In this document: one piece after another, positions 46,818 to 54,052 of the stretch
Layout of the letters: each line of letters begins with the position of its first letter
How positions within the stretch are numbered: position 1 is the stretch's first letter
Assembly: GCA_947500135.1 (NCBI GenBank)
Contig: CANMQX010000003.1
Span: 434,001-498,000 of the forward strand
Source of the DNA: an uncultured Paracoccaceae bacterium
GTDB lineage: Bacteria; Pseudomonadota; Alphaproteobacteria; Rhodobacterales; Rhodobacteraceae
Reading direction: 5' to 3'
Length of the DNA stretch: 64,000 nt
The notes under the pieces: model-generated
The model's database searches: none
What the model was told of the DNA's origin: nothing
What the model saw: only the letters and a program-made list of their open reading frames with translations
Made by a program: the position numbers and the translations under genes

Positions 46818-48305
46818 ATGACCGATAAAACCAAAGATGAATTGCTGGCCGATTTCGTGGCGACCAGCCCCGGCTATTACCGTGATCAGTTCCAGAAAAT
46901 CGGGGCCAGTGCCGCATTTACATGGACGTTCAACTGGGTTGCTGCCCTGCTGGGTCCGATCTGGTTTGGCATGCGCGGCCTTTGGAACTGGGCGCTGACA
47001 TTCGTTATTCTTGAGGCGTTTGCTTATATCCAGCTTGGCCGTGGTCTGTTTGGTGATCTGGGGGCCAGCGCCCGCGAACGGATTGCCCAGATCGAGGGCA
47101 CGCTGGAATTTCGCCGCGAGCAGTTGCAGGCGGCCAAGGACCGCAATGCTGACAATGTCGATGTGTTCGAACGCACGATCAAATCGCTGGAGGACGCGAT
47201 TGTTGGCGTGCAGGCCGAGATCGCACAGTTGGAGGCCGGGGCCATTTGGGTGGCCCTGACGGGGCTCGTGGCCCTGATCGTGGTGAAGGCGATTGCCGGG
47301 GTTGTGGCGAATACGGCCTTGGAAAAACGCTATTCCGATTGGCTGTCGGACAGTTCGATCAGTGCAGGGTTGGATCCCGCCCGCACAGCACTTGCCGCCC
47401 TGTTTGCTGTGCTGGTGATTGGCACCAGCGTCATTCATTATGCCTTTCCCGGTGCTATTGCGTGGCTGACGGATTTCCCCACAAGCCCCGATATCCGGCT
47501 GGATGCCATTGATAAGGTGGAGGCGTTTTTCGCCTTTATCATCGAGTCCGGGGAATGGTTTTTCCAGCTGATCACGCTGGGCATTCGCACGGTTCTGGAT
47601 GCCTTGGAGGTGCTGTTTGTTGACACGCCATGGCCCGTTATTGGCAGTTTCATCATCCTGCTGACATGGCTGTCGGCTGGCAGCCGGGCGGCGATTTTTG
47701 CTGGTGCCTTCCTGGCCTATATGGGCTTTCTGGGGTTTTGGGAAAAGGCGATGACGACGCTGGCCTTGCTGGGCACGGCGGCTTGTATTTCCATCGCGAT
47801 TGGCATTCCCGTCGGACTGTTCTGCGCCCGCCGCCCCCGGTTTTACGCCATTGTTCGCCCGATTATGGATTTCATGCAGACCATGCCTGCCTTTGTTTTC
47901 ATGATCCCGGTCATTGCGTTTTTCGGCACGGGCAAGCCTGCGGCCGTTGTCACGACGATGATCTTTGGCGGCACTCCGGTTGTGCGCCTTACCGTGCTGG
48001 GGCTGCGCGGTGTGCCTGAAACCATCCGCGAAGCGGCCATCGCATATGGTGCGTCCAAGTGGTTTTTGCTGACCAAGGTTGATTTGCCGCTTGCCGCCCC
48101 ATCCATTCTGGCCGGGGTCAACCAGACTATCATGCTGAGCCTTGCGATGGTGGTTGTCGCCTCACTGATCGGGGCAAAGGGTTTGGGCGAGGATGTGCTG
48201 GAAGCGCTGCAATATGCATCCGTGGGGCAGGGGATCCTGGCCGGGTTTGCCATCCTGTTTTGTGCAATGATCCTGGACCGGATTGTGCAGGGTAAACGCG
48301 ACTGA
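46818..48305 (+). CDS. proW: Glycine betaine/proline ABC transporter permease with extended N-terminus
   Basis: A 495-residue membrane protein. The permease domain occupies the last 220 residues, with the EAA-like loop EAAIAYGASKWFLLTKVDLPLAAPS near residue 405 contacting ProV. The first 200 residues are unusual: an initial helix pair (about 35-75, WIFGMRGLWNW-like), a heptad segment rich in Glu, Arg and Gln (about 85-140), and another helix. Such an addition would be long for ProW, which is typically about 300-350 residues. The N-terminal part resembles DUF2628, but only loosely. Confidence 0.9.
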   Translation: MTDKTKDELLADFVATSPGYYRDQFQKIGASAAFTWTFNWVAALLGPIWFGMRGLWNWALTFVILEAFAYIQLGRGLFGDLGASARERIAQIEGTLEFRREQLQAAKDRNADNVDVFERTIKSLEDAIVGVQAEIAQLEAGAIWVALTGLVALIVVKAIAGVVANTALEKRYSDWLSDSSISAGLDPARTALAALFAVLVIGTSVIHYAFPGAIAWLTDFPTSPDIRLDAIDKVEAFFAFIIESGEWFFQLITLGIRTVLDALEVLFVDTPWPVIGSFIILLTWLSAGSRAAIFAGAFLAYMGFLGFWEKAMTTLALLGTAACISIAIGIPVGLFCARRPRFYAIVRPIMDFMQTMPAFVFMIPVIAFFGTGKPAAVVTTMIFGGTPVVRLTVLGLRGVPETIREAAIAYGASKWFLLTKVDLPLAAPSILAGVNQTIMLSLAMVVVASLIGAKGLGEDVLEALQYASVGQGILAGFAILFCAMILDRIVQGKRD

Positions 48306-48378
48306 CCCCATTTCTGTGGCCTGCGCCGCAGACATGTGCCACACCTTCGCCAACCTGCGGAAGTGAAGGAGCGACAGG

Positions 48379-49161
48379 ATGGAAGACCGGTTAAAGGCCG
48401 CGACTGCGATTGCCAAAAGTGGCGGCGCGCTGGCGCTGGATTACTACCGCCGCCTGCCGACGCTGGAGGTGGTCAGCAAAGGCTTGCAGGATTTCGTGAC
48501 CGAGGCGGATCAGAACGTCGAATTGCACATCCGCGAACTGATCACGGCGGCCTTTCCCGATGATGGCATCGTGGGCGAGGAACATGCCCCCAAGACCGGG
48601 ACAACCGGCTATCGTTGGGTGATTGACCCGATTGATGGCACATCCAATTTCATCAATGCCATGCCGGTCTGGTGCGTTGTGATCGCCATCGTCAGGGATG
48701 ATGCAACCCAGATCGGTGTGATCCATGACCCCGTTCATGATGAAACTTTTCATGCCATCAAGGGTGGCGGTGCGATGCTGAATGATACGCCTGTGCGCAT
48801 GCCTGCTGACGCGGTGATCAGCATGGGTACGATCAGCACCGGCTATTGCAACCGCATCAGCAAGGCGAGTTTGGTTGCCGTGATTGATGCTGTGGTCGCC
48901 CGCGACGGTGTGTTCCACCGCAATGGCTCTGGCGCGTTGTCGCTGGCCTATGTCGCGGCGGGCCGTTTGATTGGTTATCTGGAAGGGCACATGAACGCCT
49001 GGGATTGTCTGGCCGGTCAGCTGATCATCGCAGAGGCCGGTGGCCGGGTTGAGGCGCAATCGGCAGATGACATGATCGCAAATGGCGGCCGCGTTGTGGC
49101 GGGCAGTGCGGGTATATTCGATGAGCTGGTGCAAGTCGCCGACGCGACCTTGCATCTTTGA
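48379..49161 (+). CDS. Inositol-monophosphatase-family phosphatase
   Basis: A 260-residue metal-dependent phosphatase. It has the active-site motifs GIVGEEHAPKTG, VIDPIDGTSNFINAMP (metal-binding Asp and Thr) and AWDCLAGQLIIAEAGG (the second signature). IMPase-family members act on inositol phosphates, histidinol phosphate or fructose-1,6-bisphosphate; nothing here picks one. It lies in the betaine run and its stop TGA overlaps the start of the aconitase-X gene by one base. Confidence 0.92.
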   Translation: MEDRLKAATAIAKSGGALALDYYRRLPTLEVVSKGLQDFVTEADQNVELHIRELITAAFPDDGIVGEEHAPKTGTTGYRWVIDPIDGTSNFINAMPVWCVVIAIVRDDATQIGVIHDPVHDETFHAIKGGGAMLNDTPVRMPADAVISMGTISTGYCNRISKASLVAVIDAVVARDGVFHRNGSGALSLAYVAAGRLIGYLEGHMNAWDCLAGQLIIAEAGGRVEAQSADDMIANGGRVVAGSAGIFDELVQVADATLHL

Positions 49162-50855
49162 TGGCGGGGTCCGGCCTGCCACTGCTGCTGGTGCAAAACG
49201 ATGCCGCTGGTGACGTTCTGACCTGTCAGGAGGGGCTGAGTTTTTGGGGTGGTGTCGACCCTGATACCGGCGTGATCATCGATGCGCATCACCCCGATTG
49301 CGGGGCCTCGCTGGCCGGGCGGATTGTGTTGATGCCGACCTCGCGCGGGTCGTGCAGCGGTAGCGGTGTGATGTTGCAACTGGCCCGCAATGGGCACGCG
49401 CCTGCGGCTTTGGTGTTTTGCGAAGATGAAGACATTCTGACGCTTGGGGCGATGATTGCCGCACGCTTGTTTGATCGTCCCGTTGCCGTGCTGCGGCTGC
49501 CCCGGGTCGATTATGATCGCCTATCTGCGGCCAGGCACGCCGAAATTCGGGGCGAGACGCTGGCGTTTGATGGTCATGTGATCGGTTTGATCCGGCCTGA
49601 TCCGCATCAGCTGACGCTAAGCGATGCGGATAAGAATATGCTCGCCGGGCAGGATGGCCCGGCAGCACAGGTGGCGATGGAGGTGCTATGCCTGATCGCC
49701 GCCGCCCAAGGCGCGCAGAACCTGACCGACGTGTCGCGTGCCCATATTGACGGTTGTATTCTGGCCCATGATGCCAATCTGGATTTCGCCGAAAAGATGC
49801 AGAAGATGGGTGCGCGTGTGCGCATTCCCACGACGATTAATGCGATTTCGGTTGATCGGATCGGGTGGCAGGCGCAGGATGTGCCGCCGGATTTTGGCCA
49901 CAAGGCCAGCCGCTTGGCGGATGCTTATGTGAACATGGGCGCGCGCCCGACATTTACCTGCGCCCCTTATCTGTTGGATGATGCGCCGCAGATGGATGAG
50001 CCGATTGGCTGGTCTGAGTCCAATGCGGTGATCTATGCCAATTCGGTTCTGGGCGCGCGGACCCAGAAACATCCCGACTACCTTGATCTGTTCATCGCCA
50101 TGACCGGACGAGCGCCGAATACTGGTGTTTATCTGGCGGCCAATCGGGTGCCGGGACGTGTGATCAATGTTGCCCTGCCTGACCATTATGATGAAAGCAT
50201 CTGGCCGATGCTGGGCTGGTTGGCCGGTGCGAAGTCTCCCAATGCCATTCCCGTCCTGACGGGGCTTGAGGCCGCTTCACCGACGCCAGATGACCTTAAG
50301 GCATTATGTGCTGCCTTCGGTACAACCTCTGCCGCGCCGATGCTGCATGCGCGGGGGCATACGCCAGAGGGTGATCTGCCTGTGCCGGTTGATGCCGCGC
50401 AGTTTGATGTTTCGCCCTTGGATTTGGCGCGGGTCTGGCGCGGGTTCAACGCGGGGCCTGCCCAGGTTGATCTGGTTGCGATTGGCAGCCCGCATGCGTC
50501 ATTGACGGAATGCCGTGAATTCGCACGCCTGCTGCGCGATCTGGGCGCGCCACTTGTGGCGGATGTTATCGTGACCGTTGGCCGCAATGTTCTTGCGGCC
50601 GCGACGCAAGAAGGGATGGTGGGGACGTTGACGCAGGCCGGTGTTCGGGTGATCCCTGACCTATGCTGGTGTTCGATCACGGAACCTGTCTTTCCCGCCG
50701 GGGCGCAGGTTCTGATGACGAATTCCGGGAAATACGCGCATTACGCCCATGGGCTGACAGGGCGCGATGTGCGGTTCGGCAGCCTGCGCGATTGTGCAAA
50801 GGCTGCCGTCAGTGGGCGCGCGCGCGATGATCTGCCGGCGTGGTTGCCGGGCTAG
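49161..50855 (+). CDS. Fused aconitase-X dehydratase (cis-3-hydroxy-L-proline dehydratase-like)
   Basis: A 564-residue protein joining the two parts of aconitase X. The swivelling domain (about residues 1-130; PTSRGSCSGSGVMLQLARNG) comes first. The large catalytic domain (DUF521-like) follows, with LTLSDADKNMLAG, RAHIDGCILAHDANLDFAEKM, SESNAVIYANSVLGARTQKHPDYLDL and LTECREFARLLRDLG. Cys residues at GARPTFTCAPYLL and LCWCSI may hold an iron-sulfur cluster. Characterised fused members dehydrate cis-3-hydroxy-L-proline to pyrroline-2-carboxylate; this is the best call. The proXVW run upstream supports a hydroxyproline/betaine link. Confidence 0.85.
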   Translation: MAGSGLPLLLVQNDAAGDVLTCQEGLSFWGGVDPDTGVIIDAHHPDCGASLAGRIVLMPTSRGSCSGSGVMLQLARNGHAPAALVFCEDEDILTLGAMIAARLFDRPVAVLRLPRVDYDRLSAARHAEIRGETLAFDGHVIGLIRPDPHQLTLSDADKNMLAGQDGPAAQVAMEVLCLIAAAQGAQNLTDVSRAHIDGCILAHDANLDFAEKMQKMGARVRIPTTINAISVDRIGWQAQDVPPDFGHKASRLADAYVNMGARPTFTCAPYLLDDAPQMDEPIGWSESNAVIYANSVLGARTQKHPDYLDLFIAMTGRAPNTGVYLAANRVPGRVINVALPDHYDESIWPMLGWLAGAKSPNAIPVLTGLEAASPTPDDLKALCAAFGTTSAAPMLHARGHTPEGDLPVPVDAAQFDVSPLDLARVWRGFNAGPAQVDLVAIGSPHASLTECREFARLLRDLGAPLVADVIVTVGRNVLAAATQEGMVGTLTQAGVRVIPDLCWCSITEPVFPAGAQVLMTNSGKYAHYAHGLTGRDVRFGSLRDCAKAAVSGRARDDLPAWLPG

Positions 50856-50872
50856 CGCGTTCCCTTTGTTGG

Positions 50873-52048
50873 TCAGATCCGTTCAATCGCCAGTGCGATG
50901 CCTTGCCCGCCGCCGATGCACATGGTGATCAGTGCGCGCTTGCCCCCGATCCGCTCCAATTCATACATCGCTTTGACTGTGATGATTGCACCTGTCGCAC
51001 CCACGGGGTGGCCAAGCGCAATAGCTCCGCCATTAGGGTTTACCCGGGCCGGGTCAAGACCAAGTTCCTTGGATACGGCGAGCGCTTGGGCGGCGAAGGC
51101 CTCGTTCGATTCGATCACGTCAAAATCGCCGACGACCAGTTTCAGTTTCACCAACAGATTGCTGACGGCGGGAACCGGGCCGATGCCCATCACCTCTGGC
51201 CGTACCCCCGCATGGGCATAGCCCAGCACGCGGAATTTTGGCGTCAGTCCGGCCCGTTCGGCCGCGTCCGCCGTGGCCAGAACCACAGCCGCAGCACCGT
51301 CATTCAGGCCAGAGGCGTTGCCTGCTGTCACGGACCCGTCTTTTTGGAATACCGGGCGCAAACCAGCCAGTGCCTCTGCCGTGGTTGACTTGGGATGTTC
51401 GTCGCGCGCGAAATCCACCAACTCGCGCTTGCGCTTGACCTGCACGGGCACGATCTGGCTGTCGAAATGGCCAGCGGCGATGGCGGCCGCCGCGCGTTCC
51501 TGGCTTTGCAGGGCAAAGGCATCTTGATCGGCCCGGCTGACGTCATGTTCTGCGGCGACATTTTCAGCCGTCACACCCATATGGCCGGTGCCAAACGGGC
51601 AGTTCAGCGCGCCCAGCATCATGTCAAGCGTGCGCACGTCACCCATTTTTGCGCCCCAGCGCTGATCGGGAATGATGAAGGGCGACCGGCTCATGTTTTC
51701 GGCCCCGCCTGCAAGTCCGAATTCGGCGTCATCCAGCATCAGCGATTGCACGACTGACACAATCGCCTGCACGCCAGACCCGCAAAGACGGTTCACATTC
51801 ATCGCAGGTGTGGTGTCGGGGATGCCCGCATTCATGGCTGCAACCCGGCTGACATACATGTCCTTGGGTTCGGTATTGATGACGTGGCCCATTGCCACAT
51901 GGCCGATCTGTGCGCCTTCGACCCCTGACCGGTCCAATGCTGCTTTTGCGGCCACCGTGCCCAATGCGATGGGCGTTGTACCCGCCAAAGCGCCGCCGAA
52001 TGTGCCAATCGCTGTGCGCGCACCACCCAAGATCACGATATCGGTCAT
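50873..52048 (-). CDS. Acetyl-CoA C-acetyltransferase (thiolase)
   Basis: A 391-residue thiolase. The acyl-forming Cys is in VNRLCGSGVQA, the acid/base His is in GGAIALGHPVGATGA, and the second Cys is in ITMCIGGGQG. Length fits the biosynthetic/acetoacetyl-CoA class (PhaA/AtoB/BktB), although direction and chain length cannot be told. The ATG at 52048 has GGGAGG five bases before it; the codons above it do not fit. It faces the aconitase-X gene across 17 bases and is divergent from the Gly-rich microprotein gene. Confidence 0.94.
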   Translation of the reverse strand: MTDIVILGGARTAIGTFGGALAGTTPIALGTVAAKAALDRSGVEGAQIGHVAMGHVINTEPKDMYVSRVAAMNAGIPDTTPAMNVNRLCGSGVQAIVSVVQSLMLDDAEFGLAGGAENMSRSPFIIPDQRWGAKMGDVRTLDMMLGALNCPFGTGHMGVTAENVAAEHDVSRADQDAFALQSQERAAAAIAAGHFDSQIVPVQVKRKRELVDFARDEHPKSTTAEALAGLRPVFQKDGSVTAGNASGLNDGAAAVVLATADAAERAGLTPKFRVLGYAHAGVRPEVMGIGPVPAVSNLLVKLKLVVGDFDVIESNEAFAAQALAVSKELGLDPARVNPNGGAIALGHPVGATGAIITVKAMYELERIGGKRALITMCIGGGQGIALAIERI

Positions 52049-52161
52049 GAAAGCCTCCCAAATCATCAGTTTTGTGCAGTATAGCGCCGTTTATTCCGGG
52101 TGCAGAAAAACGTGGCGGCACCGCGTCAACTTGAAATGTCATGTCTTATGACCTATCTATA

Positions 52162-52177
52162 GTATACAATTGTATAC
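52162..52177. promoter_or_regulatory. Perfect 16-bp palindrome, probable operator
   Basis: GTATACAATTGTATAC is a perfect dyad, 19 bases before the microprotein ATG in the thiolase/microprotein divergent gap. Such TTGTATAC-type dyads are recognised by GntR-family repressors. No GntR gene is in the window, so the regulator is unknown. Confidence 0.5.
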
Positions 52178-52195
52178 CTCATTGAAAGGAAGTAC

Positions 52196-52366
52196 ATGAC
52201 CCAAGATATTCTTAATGGAAATTTCTTTATATTCGTTCTGGTTGTGATTGCCGTTTTCTGGATTTTGATGCGTGGCGGTGGAGGCGGTGGTCGTGGCGGC
52301 CGTGGCGGCGGCGGTGACAGCGGTTGGGGCGGTGATTTCGGCGGCGATGGTGGCGGGGGCGACTGA
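52196..52366 (+). CDS. Gly-rich membrane microprotein
   Basis: A 56-residue frame, start ATG with AAGGAAG nearby. It has one N-terminal hydrophobic helix (about residues 9-25, NFFIFVLVVIAVFWILM) and a tail of about 30 residues that is almost all Gly with Arg, Asp and Trp. The stop is followed by the next ATG after one base, so it is coupled with the VOC gene. I do not recognise a family; the composition alone argues against chance because the frame continues cleanly from a ribosome site. Confidence 0.6.
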   Translation: MTQDILNGNFFIFVLVVIAVFWILMRGGGGGGRGGRGGGGDSGWGGDFGGDGGGGD

Positions 52367-52367
52367 C

Positions 52368-52745
52368 ATGATCGAAACGCTTGATCACATCCAGCTCGCC
52401 ATGCCGTCTGGGGCAGAGAAGCTCATGAAGGCCTTTTATTGTGGGCTGCTCGGCATGGCCGAGCTGCCCAAGCCCGCGCCCTTGCAAGGGCGCGGCGGCT
52501 TCTGGGCCATGGCAGGCTATATGCAAGTGCATTTTGGTATTGATCCGCAGTTCACCCCGGCCACAAAGGCGCATCCGGCATTTGTAACACGTCAGCTTTC
52601 TGACCTTGCTGACAGGCTGCAGGCTGGCGGGCATGCTGTGCGCTGGGACACGGATTTGCCTCAGGTGACGCGGTTTTTCACGCATGATCCCGTGGGCAAC
52701 CGGATCGAATTCATTGCAAGCAAGACCGCCGCGCCTGTAACCTGA
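52368..52745 (+). CDS. VOC/glyoxalase-superfamily protein
   Basis: A 125-residue single-domain VOC protein. It starts MIETLDHIQLAMPSGAEKLM, the family's first strand with His, and has FYCGLLGMAELPKP, GFWAMAGYMQVHFGI and FFTHDPVGNRIEFIA with the metal-type Glu. VOC members bind metals and act on small aldehydes, antibiotics or aromatic compounds. It is a paralogue of the next gene. An upstream Val/Ala-rich extension to 52272 overlaps the microprotein frame and is rejected. Confidence 0.88.
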   Translation: MIETLDHIQLAMPSGAEKLMKAFYCGLLGMAELPKPAPLQGRGGFWAMAGYMQVHFGIDPQFTPATKAHPAFVTRQLSDLADRLQAGGHAVRWDTDLPQVTRFFTHDPVGNRIEFIASKTAAPVT

Positions 52746-52798
52746 ACCGAGGTTTGATCCCGCATGCGGTCAGATATGGCTGACGCGAAGGCACATAT

Positions 52799-53332
52799 AT
52801 GGAAGATTTCCAAAGTTTTATCGGGATGGTCAGCCTTGTCATCCTTGTGCTGATATTCGGCAGCTCGCGTTTGCGAAGCCGAAAGGACACGTCAGAGGCG
52901 CGGCGCATCGCCGACCTGAAAAGCCGGGCAGGCAAGCCCGATATGGCGCTGAGCGCGGGACGTGACGCTGCAGCCAAGCTGGCCAACGTGAAAGAGATCT
53001 TTGTGCCCATGCATCCCGAAGAAGAAGAGGCGATGCGGGCCTTCTATCTGGGCACTCTGAGCATGGCTGAGATGCGGTCGCCCAACTATCCAAGGGATCA
53101 GGACGGGTTTTGGGCGATCATGGGCGCGCGGCGGGTCTATTTTGGTCTTTCGCCCAGTTTTCCGGTGGATCGGAAGGTGCCGCCCATCCTGACAACCCGT
53201 GATCTTGATGCCATGGCCGATACATTATCCCTGGCTGGTCACGAGATTGCATGGGATAACCGCGATAGCTATGCAAGGCGTCTGGCGACGGTTGACCCCG
53301 CGGGCAATGGCATTCTTTTCCTGAGGGGATAA
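52799..53332 (+). CDS. Membrane-anchored VOC-like protein
   Basis: A 177-residue protein. An N-terminal membrane helix (about residues 4-22, SFIGMVSLVILVLIFGSS) precedes a basic linker and a VOC-like domain: EEEAMRAFYLGTLSMAEM, GFWAIMGARRVYFGLSPSF, and VDPAGNGILFL. It shares the FY-x-G-x-L-x-MAE / GFWA / DP-x-GN pattern with the 52368 gene, pointing to tandem duplication. Here the early metal-binding His and terminal Glu are both absent (IFVPMHP, GILFL), so activity may be lost. Confidence 0.82.
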   Translation: MEDFQSFIGMVSLVILVLIFGSSRLRSRKDTSEARRIADLKSRAGKPDMALSAGRDAAAKLANVKEIFVPMHPEEEEAMRAFYLGTLSMAEMRSPNYPRDQDGFWAIMGARRVYFGLSPSFPVDRKVPPILTTRDLDAMADTLSLAGHEIAWDNRDSYARRLATVDPAGNGILFLRG

Positions 53333-53395
53333 TCGCCCTCTCCCCATTCCCTTTATGCGGCTGCGTGTTAAGTCATCCCATAGCCACGAGGTCGC

Positions 53396-54052
53396 ATGTT
53401 ACTATCCGTTAAAGACATCCACAAAACCTATACCACCGCCGATGGCCCGTTTGCCGTGCTGCGCGGTATCGATCTGCGCCTTGCGGCGGGTGAGACGCTG
53501 GCCCTCACAGGCGAGTCGGGCAGCGGCAAAAGTACGCTTTTGCATTTGATTGGCGGGTTGGACACCCCGGATCAGGGTCAAATCATGATCGAAGGGCAGG
53601 ATATTGCCGCCCTTGATGACAATGGGCGCGCAGCACTACGCCGTGGCACTGTTGGCGTCGTTTTTCAGCAATTCAACCTGATCCCCAGCCTAAAAGTTGT
53701 GGACAACATCGCCTTTCAGGCGCGGCTGGCGGATCAGTATGATCCGAATTGGGTGGGCACGCTGGCCGACCGAATGGGTTTGACCGAACAATTGAACAAG
53801 TACCCCGAACAGCTATCGGGTGGGCAGCAGCAGCGGGTTGCTATTGCACGCACGCTGGCCCCCAAGCCACGCCTTGTGCTGGCCGATGAGCCAACTGGTA
53901 ATCTGGATGAGGCGACTGCTGCGACCGTCATGGATCTGATGCTGGAACTGGTTGCTGAAACCGGTGCGGGCCTTTTGATGGTCACCCATTCAGAGGCATT
54001 GGCCGGGCGTATGGCAAGCAGATTGCATTTGCGGGCAGGTCAGTTGGCATGA
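53396..54052 (+). CDS. ABC transporter ATPase (LolD-like, AttE)
   Basis: A 218-residue ATPase of the lipoprotein/MacB-type branch. It has Walker A GESGSGKST, VVFQQFNLIPSLKVVDNI (Q-loop), signature QLSGGQQQRVAIARTLA, Walker B LVLADEPTGNLD, and H-loop MVTHSEA. It overlaps the permease by 4 bp, and the two with the AttH gene form a three-gene module. Confidence 0.93.
   Translation: MLLSVKDIHKTYTTADGPFAVLRGIDLRLAAGETLALTGESGSGKSTLLHLIGGLDTPDQGQIMIEGQDIAALDDNGRAALRRGTVGVVFQQFNLIPSLKVVDNIAFQARLADQYDPNWVGTLADRMGLTEQLNKYPEQLSGGQQQRVAIARTLAPKPRLVLADEPTGNLDEATAATVMDLMLELVAETGAGLLMVTHSEALAGRMASRLHLRAGQLA

Noticed and set aside
46257..47438. A 393-codon antisense frame across proV/proW
   Set aside because: Covered by well-supported plus-strand genes; its sequence has no recognisable domain.
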